Below, one piece after another: positions 12,372 through 21,142 of a stretch of 64,000 nt of DNA. A program made the position numbers and the translations under genes. The stretch is from positions 102,001 to 166,000 of the forward strand of contig CALZFC010000276.1 of assembly GCA_945643635.1 (NCBI GenBank), read 5' to 3'. The stretch comes from Allodiplogaster sudhausi. Lineage: Eukaryota > Nematoda > Chromadorea > Rhabditida > Diplogasteridae. The notes beneath the pieces were generated by a model. It worked only from the letters and a program-made list of their open reading frames with translations. It did no database searches and was not told the origin of the DNA. Positions within the stretch are counted from its first letter, which is position 1, and each line of letters begins with the position of its first letter.

Positions 12372-12514
12372 GGGACGAGGAGGATAAGGAGCTACCTGAA
12401 TGCTCCTTCCCGTGCCAGCTGCGAGCAATCGCGCAGTTCCTCTGAAGAAGCAGCTGACGTTCCAGCGAGAAAGAGGACGAGTGAGAGAATGACTGGCAGT
12501 GACGGTGACATCAT
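10839..12514 (-). CDS. Secreted fibrinogen-related (FReD) protein, 249 aa, six exons
   Basis: FReD proteins (ficolins, tachylectins, angiopoietin C-termini) bind carbohydrate or acetyl groups and usually act outside the cell. Exons on the minus strand: 12396-12514, 12227-12316, 11833-11905, 11469-11609, 11080-11252, 10839-10992. All junctions are GT-AG and in phase; the total is 750 nt with its stop. Exon 1 starts MMSPSLPVILSLVLFLAG, a signal peptide, then RDCSQL with the first domain Cys. Family signatures follow in order: WTLVQKRDDG, FWNRTWLDYKIGFGNP, YWLGL, AFSTVDRVND followed by a Cys, GGWWLRNC and NGEY. The domain is short and nearly fills the protein; there is no coiled coil. The D/N-rich segment near AFSTVDRVND corresponds to the calcium loop of the family. 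Ligand is unknown. Exon 2 uses an unusual GTTCGT donor chosen by phase. Introns contain GA repeats and a tRNA-like segment. Confidence 0.92.
11010..11084 (-). ncRNA. tRNA-like sequence (tRNA pseudogene or SINE head) in the last FReD intron
   Basis: On the minus strand the intron reads TTAGTGTAGTGGTTAAG, like a Pol III A box, then about 30 nt later GGTTCAATCCC, like a B box. The acceptor and T stems are poorly paired, so it is not a working tRNA. The intron donor GTATGT lies at its 5' edge. A tRNA-derived SINE is the most likely source. Confidence 0.45.
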
Positions 12515-12802
12515 CGTTCTGAATTTCAATTATACATCTGAAATATAGAGTCCGGGGGGTTCGAGGGGTGGCAAATGTGAGAAGTCTACGAGGGACCGCA
12601 AAGTTCACAAGAAAGGAGGAGGTGGTTTATTGGCAGTGCGCGGCACAGAAGCACCGGGTTATTCACAATAGTCAAGTCGGCTTGTGGTTGCTGTTCGTCT
12701 TATCTCACACAGAGAGAGAGTGAGTGAGAGAGAGAGAAGGTGAGAAGGAGAGAGAGAGAGAGTTGGCGAAGACGAAAGATTGTGAGGGAAGTAGAATGAG
12801 AC

Positions 12803-12846
<44 letters not shown>

Positions 12847-13312
12847 AGGCACCCATTCTTTAATTTTCATTTACGACCATTTTCTAGGCCTGACGATACC
12901 GCTGCCGTGTGAATGATTGATTGCCACGCCAAGGCAAAGGTTTTATGAGATGAAGATTGAGACAGATAGAGAGAGAGGAAATAATGGAAAGGAAAGAGTT
13001 GAGAAGCTGAGAGAGAGAAAGAGAGATAGAGACAGAGAAAGAGGGATAGAGAGAGAGAGACGGAGAAAGAGAGAGAAAATAATCATTTTAGAAGTATGTA
13101 TTACACACGCTAAATGCTCTAGCAATGGTTGGAAGAAAAAATTTTTTAAACAAATTATTTTTGTTTTAATTTTTGATATACACGCAGAGTCAGGTGTGAA
13201 TGTGGGGTAGTAAACATTCTACTCCTAGAAAAGAATGACAACAATTGTTTTTGACTTTTCTCTCTCTATAATTACCCTGAATGTAATGTGTAAAGTGAGA
13301 CAACGATTCTTG
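12515..13312. other. FReD upstream region: GA microsatellites
   Basis: GA repeats occupy about 12714-12842 and 12960-13078. The promoter of the FReD gene should lie here, but no clear TATA element was identified. No gene is supported. Confidence 0.5.
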
Positions 13313-13858
13313 TTAAGAAATATTCAGACAAAGACAATCTGAAATATATTTTCTTGTATTTATTGTGAGACACACATTCTTTTGAATGATGAAGCAGAAA
13401 TAACTAGAGGGTCTTCCAGCTTCCAGCAAATATGAATCATCATTAATACGCTGGCATACCAGAGGCTTTGGTTTTGAATAATGCATGCCATTTATTACAT
13501 CCGACATTCCACAGAATATCGAAAAGCCAGTCTGCCTGCTTGCTTGTTCACAATTATGAAATTGTTTCCCGGAGGAGTCAGCCATTTGACAGTCTGGGAT
13601 AGTGAAAGGGAGAATAGGAGAGAGAAAGCGAGAGAGACGGCGAGAGAGAATGAGAGAGGGGAATGATATATACGAGGATAGACAAAGGACTTTCAAGAGA
13701 AATGAGAAAGAAGGAAAATGAGAACGATACATGACTTGAATCAAATTCCTGTATAATAATTCCATTTGACAACGAAAAGCCAAGAAATCAGAATCGCAGG
13801 GCCATAAAAGGGAAATATTCAGCCAGAGAATCGAAAAGCCACCATTGCTCACAACCAT
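13313..13858 (-). CDS. Candidate exon(s) of a Cys-containing protein, unrecognised
   Basis: A 181-codon open frame spans this interval. The credible part follows an acceptor (ctatcccag) near 13600 and includes DSSGKQFHNCEQASRQTG, FSIFCGMSDVINGMHYSKP and several more Cys. The upstream half is CT-rich and probably intronic. A sequence like TGGCTTTTCG recurs three times in the locus, which hints at internal duplication. No start, family or full model could be established. Confidence 0.3.
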   Translation of the reverse strand: MVVSNGGFSILWLNISLLWPCDSDFLAFRCQMELLYRNLIQVMYRSHFPSFSFLLKVLCLSSYISFPSLILSRRLSRFLSPILPFTIPDCQMADSSGKQFHNCEQASRQTGFSIFCGMSDVINGMHYSKPKPLVCQRINDDSYLLEAGRPSSYFCFIIQKNVCLTINTRKYISDCLCLNIS

Positions 13859-14115
13859 CCAAAGAAAATGTCAGCCTGTTTTCTCGTTCAACTTTCTTAT
13901 TTTATTTATTTTAAGTATATACAAAATGGGAAAAATAAAGAGGAGAAAAGTTGACAGAGAGGGAGAAAGAGAAAGAGAAAGAGAGAGAGGGAGAGAGAGA
14001 GAGAATGAGAGCGATAGGGAGTAAGAGAGAGAGAGAGAGAGATGATGAAAGAGACAGAGATGGGGAGAGAGAGAAAGTGGGAAGAGAGAGACGAAGTTAC
14101 ATTTCTTCTGATCAG

Positions 14116-14806
14116 GTCGAAACTGTCTACTCTGTTCCTCGTTTTCTGCTGCGTGGTTGTTGCTGTCTCAGCATGGGACTCGGAGGACGATGTTCGTCTT
14201 TCTATTGATTCATTTATTTATTATTGAGTTATTTATCATTTTAAATTAGTGTTAATTATATCTAAAAGTGGATTTATTTTCACTTATAAATGGACATTTT
14301 TTGTACCTTGCCATTGTTTTGGCTCATAAATTCCAGAGCGATATGCTTCAACATCAGAGAAGCGCGCGGAGTAGTTTGACCCGCGAGGAGCGTGTGGAGG
14401 TGAGTGTCCTTTCTGGAATGGCGGGAGGTTTGATGAAAGAGAAAACATTGAGAGAAAAGAATTGAAAATGCAGTTTGCAGGTCAACATCAATTAATTACT
14501 TACTTGATAAGTGATTAAAGGAGCGCTAAACTTAACCACAACCTATTTCAATTTTTCCTAACCTTTCTAGCCGCGTCCCTCTAAAACTGAACTTGTTTTA
14601 GGCAAAAAGAGAGCGAATTCAAGTTTGATCTATTTGATCCTTAAAAGAAATGAATGAAGAAAAAACCTACTTTTTAGGACTGCAAGAAATGGAAGAAGGC
14701 GACGATCAACTTTCCAGACGCGCCGCAAATTCGCGAGGTTTACAACAAAAGAAATTGTGACGAGATCTTGAAGAATGAAGCAGACACTACGACGGCCACG
14801 GCCTAG
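14116..14806 (+). CDS. Small secreted protein, family 1, copy A (three exons)
   Basis: Exons: 14116-14191, 14337-14399, 14678-14806, joined in phase 0. Exon 1 encodes a hydrophobic leader (SKLSTLFLVFCCVVVAVSA), exon 2 a charged linker, exon 3 DCKKWKKATINFPDAPQIRE, a second Cys in KRNC, and an acidic/Thr tail. Exon 3 matches copy C closely (KW, NFPDAP, IxxVY, two Cys), which identifies the family. No function is recognised. The start codon is missing: where copies B and C have CAGGATG, this copy has CAGGTCG. Translation may begin in an upstream exon beyond the GA tract, or the copy may be dead. Confidence 0.6.
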
Positions 14807-15866
14807 TCATTTTCATATACCCTCCCTCTTCCCCCACGATCACTACTCATGCAAGAGTAAATTCTTTTTAAAAAAATTAAAAATTCTTCTGGGCTTTTTT
14901 TATTGCTTCTGTTTAGTATTTACCTTTCAAATGCCAGCGGAATAAAGCAGTTTCAAACTACGATTAAAAATATTTAATTGCACCGGCCAAAAGTCAAAAA
15001 AGGAGGGTTTGTTCTTACTGGGGCTGTTCTGATAACATTTCTTGACGATGGAGAACTGTAAGTGAGATAAAGATTAAGTTGTATGGAATGGCATCACTGA
15101 ATCAATGTATAATCTGGCTCATGCATGACATGTTTAGAGTTTTGTGAAAGCAATGTGTGGCTTTAAAATTTTGTTTCGTAATTCGACGCCGTCTTTGGTT
15201 ATGACAGACGTTTCAATGATGTTCAACAAATTCAATTGCTCATTCTTTGGAAGATTTAAAAAAAAACAGTTTACAATGGACCATTCGATAGTCATAGGCG
15301 GATCACAATGCATAATGGATTCATATATATTGTGAATGCCAACGTAATTCAATCAATTTGAATGGTTTTCTCCTTACTTTTTTCCCTTCTATGTAGCACT
15401 TTTTCTCATTCCTGTTTTAGTTCCCCGATAGAGTTTCGGCAAGACTAATAAATCGTTTCAGAATCGTTAACATTCCAGAAAATAATGGCCTGACCCATGG
15501 TGAAAAAAGACATTGGCTCAACGGGAACAGAGGGCTATGAAATGTATATAAAATGTAGACAGACACAGAATCTGGCACCCAGCAAATAAATAAATACGTC
15601 TCTGCCCTCCCAAAGTTAGTCAGTTTCCTAATTTCATTCTTCAACAGATTAAAAAAGAAAAGGTTTCTTTTCTAAAATCCGCTCCATTTAGCGTTTGAGA
15701 GCTACTGAGTTCAAAGAATATATAGCTAAACTTTGCCGTTATTGACAAAGAGAGATGGAGAGAAGGAAATAAAGAGAGAGAAGGAGACAGGGGAAGAGAA
15801 TGAAAGAGCGAGAGAGAGTGAGAGAGAGAGAGAGATAGAAAGAAGTTAACTATACCAATCGTCAGG
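14807..15866. other. Intergenic spacer, duplicated at 16920-18014
   Basis: From about 14880 onward the sequence is matched by the spacer starting near 16980: shared strings include ttgacgatggagaactg, cctttcaaatgcc and a TATA-containing segment. No open frame is conserved between the two spacers, so I read this as non-coding flank including the promoter of copy B. Confidence 0.75.
15545..15552 (+). promoter_or_regulatory. Candidate TATA box of copy B
   Basis: TATATAAA lies about 315 bp before the copy B start codon, inside a segment (ctatgaaatgtatataaaat...) conserved upstream of copy C. Conservation within otherwise diverged spacer supports a promoter role; the distance to the ATG would imply a long leader that includes the GA tract. 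Confidence 0.45.
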
Positions 15867-16488
15867 ATGCTGTATTCTCCCTTGATCGCTCTCTGCCTTC
15901 TCGCGGTGGCCTCTCTGGCACTTCCATTGGTGGAGGTCGACGAAGGAGTTCCAGCCAATCCGTTTGAAGAAGGAGTTCGAAAGGTTCCTTCATCTTTACT
16001 TATCTTCTTTCCATATTGATTGTTTATCATAGTTGTGATGAATTACAAATTACATTTTTATAGACATATGTACAGATGTATATAATTTTCTACAAGACAT
16101 CAAAAACTTCTTGAGGATCGCGAAGAGGGGCTGACGACGACGCGGGAATCCAAAGAAAGAGCATTTGTTAGTAGCCAGAATGACAGAGAGAGAGAGAGTG
16201 TGTTAAAGAGACAGAGAGAAAGAGCGAAAGAGATAGAGAGAAATTCAGATAGAGAGAGAGAGAGAGAGAGAGATGAGAGAGAGATATGCTGATGTCCAAA
16301 ACAATATATATTATGCATAACAAAGAAGAAGGAGATGGAACTAACAGAAAGGGTAGATTCTTTTCCTTAAGGTGCGTAAATGGTGTCCACAATTGAAGAA
16401 AGCAGTGGAGACCTACCAGAGTAAGGAAGCTCGTATACATCACGCGATGTCCTGCGTCGACCCATTCACGACGACCTCTCACCCCTGA
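15867..16488 (+). CDS. Small secreted protein, family 1, copy B
   Basis: The ATG at 15867 opens a signal peptide (MLYSPLIALCLLAVASLA) nearly identical to copy C. Exon 1 ends at 15983 (AAG before GTTCCT) or 15974. Exon 3 runs 16372-16488 and encodes VRKWCPQLKKAVETY, a second Cys (AMSC) and a TTTSHP tail. The middle exon of copy C has a counterpart near 16103, but its acceptor CAG is changed to CAA. Exon 1 can join exon 3 directly in phase 0, giving a 77-residue protein. The copy may therefore be functional with a skipped exon, or decaying. The intron carries a GA repeat (16183-16275). Confidence 0.6.
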
Positions 16489-16569
16489 CCATGCGGAATT
16501 CCAGTAGCCCTCCGCCCTACTGAATGTCCAATTCGTCCCCTTTTTACCGAATACCGTATACATTTTACA

Positions 16570-16915
16570 GTGGAATGAAGCACATAATTAAAGCAGAATG
16601 ACTGAGAGAGAGAGAGAGAGAGAGAGAGTTCGCGGAAGGCTTGAACCAGAGAGGAAGATACAGAAATCTACAAAAAAATTGACAATTGAAAAAAATGATC
16701 CTTCCCAGGCATTCTACTTCTTCTTCCCCTTCATTCGCTCTTCACATCTAAATTCATATGCCTTGTTAAGTTTTCTGTCATTGCGAAGGGCGAGTCATTT
16801 ATGCAGTTGTTCAAACTCAGTCATTCGTCAGGATGTTCATAAAGTTTGTCAGAATTAAGACGACTACAAATGTATCGAAATTGAGAAGACTCAAGCAGAC
16901 ATTACGACGATTTGA
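16570..16915 (+). pseudogene. Family 1 remnant, copy A-like 3' end
   Basis: After a GA tract the sequence retains a degraded version of the copy A tail, ending with codons for CIEIEKTQADITTI and a stop, which parallels CDEILKNEADTTTATA in copy A. The KW/NFPDAP core is lost. Its position before the duplicated spacer mirrors copy A, so it marks the second unit of the tandem duplication. Confidence 0.6.
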
Positions 16916-16919
16916 GCAT

Positions 16920-18014
16920 CGCTAGGCCTCCTCCCCCCTCCCCCTCCATCCCCTGATAACTGGTGATGATGTAAAATTTAAAAAAAAAATCTTCTCGAGC
17001 TGTTTCATAGCTTTTCTTTAGAAGTTACCTTTCAAATGCCGGTGAAAAATTGAAGAAAGCCGGTCCAGAGTAAAAAAAAAAAGTATGATTTGTTCTAACT
17101 TAGGCTGGTGGAAACATTTACTTTCTTGACGATGGAGAACTGAAACTGAAGTAAAGATTAACTTGTGTCAAATGGTATCTTTAAAGTAAACCATAGTTCG
17201 ACTCATGGTTGACAAATTCTGACATCAAAGAATTTTTGTTTCGAAATTTCCCGACGGGGAATAATCCGGCTCTGGTCATGCTGACGTTTCAATAATGTTC
17301 AATAAATGCAATTTCTCATTCTTTCAAACATAAAAATTTACAATGGGAAGAGACGATAGTCATAGGCTGCTCACAATGCATAACGGAGCCTCATCAAGAT
17401 CCATTTTGATGTGAATGCCAACGTTAATCTATCTGGATTCTTCCTGGCCCTTATCCTTTCTATCTCCCTTTCCTCTTTCACTTTTCCCATTTTTCAACTC
17501 CCTCTCTTTTCCCTTTCTGCCAGATCCACATCTATTAATGACAAGCTTCAAGCATTCAGACAGGCTGGAAACGTAAGAAAGAGTGTGTGTGTGGGAGAGG
17601 AAAGCAGCGGTTGAATGGCAATAAAATGATATATTAATGACCGAGCTTCGAGATGACTAAATCCTTTCAGAATCGTTTACATTCCAGAAAAATGATGGCC
17701 TGAGCCCTGCTGTCTGGTGATAAAAAAAACAATGACTCAAGGGTGAGCAAAGAGCTATAAAATGTATATATAATGTAGACAGGCATAGAATACGGCAACC
17801 AGCAGCTAAATAAATACCTCTCCTGCTCTCTAGAAGTTAGTCATCTTTCTGATTTTCTTCTTCAACGGAGGAAAACATAGCTTTCTTTGGTTTCTTGACT
17901 GCGCTCTTGTTAGAGAGAGAGAGAGGAAGAGAGAGACAGGAAGAGAGAGAGAGGGGGGGGGGAGAAAGAGAGAGGTAGAGAGAATTAAAGAGGTTAATCC
18001 TAACAACAATCAGG
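16920..18014. repeat. Second copy of the intergenic spacer, leading to copy C
   Basis: Matches 14880-15866 at many points, with substitutions and indels. It ends with a GA tract (17911-17985) immediately before the copy C start. The same spacer is partly repeated a third time at 19850-20110. Confidence 0.75.
17756..17773 (+). promoter_or_regulatory. Candidate TATA region of copy C
   Basis: TATAAAA at 17756 is followed by TATATATAA, about 250 bp upstream of the copy C ATG, at the position equivalent to the copy B element. Confidence 0.45.
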
Positions 18015-18614
18015 ATGCTGTATTCTCCCTTCATCGTTCTCTGCCTTCTCGCGGTGGCCTCTTTGGCACTTCCATTGTTGCAGGTCGACGAAGGAGTTCC
18101 ATCCAATCCGTTTGACGAAGAAGTTCGAAATGTTCCTTCATCTTTACTTATCTTCTTTTTCATATTGATTGCATATAAATTATATTTTATATATGTTGAT
18201 AACTTCCTGCAAGATATCAGAAACTACTTGAGGATCTCGAAGAGGGGATGACGACGGTGGGGAGAAAGTACAAATGGAGCGATTACATTAGTGACCAGAA
18301 CGACATGGAGAGAACGAGAGAAAGAGAGAGAGAGAAAGAGAGAGAGAGTGAGAGAAAGAGAGAGTGAGATAGAACGAGAGAGAGAGAGACAGAACAAATG
18401 TGAGAGAGAGAACGAGAGAAAGAGAGAGAGATATATATATATAGAGAGATGGAGAGAAAAAGACAGAAAGAGAGAGCAGCTGCTCTTCAATTTTTCTCTT
18501 AAGGAATGCGCCAAATGGAAGAGAGCTTCGAAGAACTTCCCTGACGCTCCCGCAATTCAGAAAGTGTACAGGGAGCTCTGCCTCGAGGGGTACACGACGA
18601 CCGCTCTCCCCTAA
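18015..18614 (+). CDS. Small secreted protein, family 1, copy C (three exons, about 87 aa)
   Basis: Exon 1 starts at the ATG at 18015 (MLYSPFIVLCLLAVASLA, a signal peptide) and ends at 18131 or 18122; both donors are phase 0. Exon 2 is 18221-18256 (KLLEDLEEGMTT). Exon 3 is 18504-18614 (ECAKWKRASKNFPDAPAI ... ELCLEGYTTTALP, stop). This is the most intact member: all junctions are in phase, and the mature protein would be about 70 residues with two Cys able to form one disulfide. A polyadenylation signal AATAAA follows near 18701. The function is unknown; secreted helical peptides of this size are often tissue- or stage-specific. The long intron carries a GA repeat (18306-18475). Confidence 0.7.
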
Positions 18615-20212
18615 CCATTCGGAATTCCAGTTGCCCGCCCTACAGAATGTTCAATTCTTCCCCCTTTCCCCTTAAATTTGCATCCCTCTAACTGTGGAAT
18701 AAAGCGCATATTCAAGCAGAATCCTTTCTGTTATCGCAATGTTGTAGAAGGACGGAGGTGTCTTTCAAACAACTAACCGATTCAAAAATATTAGTTCCAC
18801 GAACGGAGAGTTTCTCAGCTAACCGATTCAAATCGAGCAGAATGTAAATGTTGGAAATTTAGCTCGAAATAATTTAAAAAAATTTTGATAAAAAAAAAAA
18901 CTGAGCATGCTTTCGTTTGGATTGGGTATTCCGCGCAAAATTATGAGACTTTGAGACTTTGTAATAACGTTGCAGAGAGGGTACTTAGGCGTCTTCTAGT
19001 CATTACCCAAACAAGAGTTCGAATTCGTTTCCACCTTTAATGCAACCGTCAGGGATCTACTAGAGCAGATAGGGATATTAATTCAAAAGTAGCTCGTGCG
19101 AGCATATTTACACTGAAACTGTAGAGATGACGCTAGTCTAAAAAAATGCGATGTAATGTTGTCGTACTCAATAGATTGAATAAAAGATATCAGTTCGGGC
19201 AGATTTGCAATTTCAGATGAAAAAGCAGAGAAAAGACGAGAGCATATGACAATTATCTTTCTTCGCCCGAAAAGACGCTGCTCCCTCGGAATCGACCTCT
19301 CTCCGAGGTCGATGTCAAGTGAAATGATTCCTTTTTCCCTTTCAGTTTTTGACAACAAAGGTGCAAAAGATACTTCAACATTGTGAATATTACACTACGT
19401 TGGCTTTAAAAGTTATCGCAACTTCTCAAACTGGACTCTTTCGCACTTACGTTTTCCTTTATCCGCATAAAATCGACAACTATATGGCACTAATGGTGAA
19501 AACGGCTACTTTAAAAGTTGAGATTTGACCTTTTAAATCCGGAAATACATAATTCTGTACGGTAATTTTATTCCTTTCGTAAAAAATAAGTGAAGAATTC
19601 TGGCAACGAGACATTTGTAGAATCTCGTGAAATTCTTATGTAAGTATTAGCGGTGAATTTTAACTGTTGCTTATCCCATTAAAAAAGGATAAATTGAATG
19701 TCAATTTAGTTATCTACAAAAAAATTGCCATGGATCTAAGCGTTTCGGTTCGTGCTCTCAACTGATGGCGAGGCATCCTTCTTGTTATTCAGCGATAATA
19801 ATATAAAAATATCAGACGATCTGTCAACAGCATAAATGAGTCTACATTTCGATGTCATAAATAATGTCAGGATTAGTCATATTAATGTCAACGTAATTCA
19901 ATCTTCATTACTGAATTTTTCGATTCCTCGTTTCTCTTATCTTTCTATCTCTCTTTCTCATTTATTTTCCATATTTTCCATCTCGATCTTTTCCTTTCTT
20001 GTCGGATTCATATTCATTGATGACAAACTGAAACGCATTTCATCCTTCATCGGCAACAACTTGACAACTATTGAACTTTCCAGTTTTATTGGATATTTTT
20101 AGAATAAAAACTTTAAGCATGCCTTTTTAAAGCTTTTTAAATCCTGATTTTAGTCTTAGATCAAACGTTCTAAGGGTTCAAGGAGAGAGAATTCCTTAGT
20201 AGAGTATGGAGA
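18615..20212. other. Non-coding, with a partial third copy of the family 1 spacer
   Basis: The interval 19850-20110 resembles the spacer segments near 15340 and 17410. The rest is AT-rich. A 91-codon minus-strand frame (19083-19358) has no motif and is not called. Confidence 0.6.
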
Positions 20213-20467
20213 TTAAAGGATAACGAGTTTGCGGGCCCCGTACGCATAGGGAAGAGCGAGCTGGTGGATCTGCGAATCCGGGTCGTGGACGCCGATGATC
20301 TTCGAAGCCCATCCTGGATATTTCTCAAAGATATGATCGAGCAGCTCGTGAGCTTCCCAGAGATTGGAGTCAGGAATCATCTCCAGCATCGCCAAAAGCA
20401 CGCCTGCAGAAACGAGGTAACTTTCTGGTGAGGGGGTGTCGCAGGTACGTTCATATACTATATACAT
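20213..20467 (-). CDS. Hypothetical 84-aa protein, or terminal exon
   Basis: An ATG at 20467 opens a frame to a TAA at 20213. An alternative reading starts after an acceptor (tttctgcag) at 20403. The downstream part is protein-like: VLLAMLEMIPDSNLWEAHEL, then FEKYPGWASKIIGVHDPDS and a hydrophobic end. It looks helical and well composed but I do not recognise it. Plus-strand DNA just beyond (20480-20570) resembles the 3' end of copy C, so the locus sits inside a third family 1 unit. Confidence 0.45.
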   Translation of the reverse strand: MYIVYERTCDTPSPESYLVSAGVLLAMLEMIPDSNLWEAHELLDHIFEKYPGWASKIIGVHDPDSQIHQLALPYAYGARKLVIL

Positions 20468-20774
20468 ATATGCATAGCTCTATCCAGTTGTCCGCCCTAA
20501 AGAATGTTCAATTCTTACCCATTTTCCTTAACCCTGTACGCCATTACAATGGAATAAAGCACATATTTTAGACATCAGCCTTTACATTGTCATATTATCT
20601 GTGTTTTTTTTAAATTATTTTCGAACAAAAAAAAATTACAGAAGAGTAATATTAAAAGAACGAAAAAAAATTTTTTCTGGCCGTTCTTTCGCTTAGTCCA
20701 TCTAAATAGTCATGTGGTATTCGATTTTTTTCTTAAAGGAGGGCGATCACCGAAAGATTATGTGATATTTTAAA

Positions 20775-20960
20775 TCGCCGCGGAACTTCGCACTCTCATT
20801 CGCCCGTGCTATTTTAAAGCAGCGTATTTGTGCGAACTGCGAAATAGCAATGAGAGTGCGAAATAGCAACGAGAATGAGAGTGAGGAATCGCAGGGCAGA
20901 CGCCGAAATTCGAACCTGCATTAAATACGTTTCGGTAATAGCCTTCCTTTAAATCATTGA
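20775..20960. repeat. Hairpin-forming interspersed repeat, copy 1
   Basis: CTCTCATTCG...TGCTATTT is matched by an inverted AAATAGCA...GAATGAGAG about 60 bp on. It is followed on the minus strand by GGTTCGAATTTC, a Pol III B-box-like string. A related copy is at 21765-21900. A MITE- or SINE-type element is likely. Confidence 0.5.
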
Positions 20961-21142
20961 AAATGACGAAATATTTATAAAGAAGTTTTAAACTCATTTA
21001 TTCGTCAGAATGAAGATAAAGATTATACTTGTTTGTGCGACATTCATTTGTGTCTCAACGATAGTCTACAAAGGGTAGAAATTTAATTTATAAAAGAACA
21101 TCTATTTACTTATCTGTTATGTACATGGTGGGTTCATGCTAA

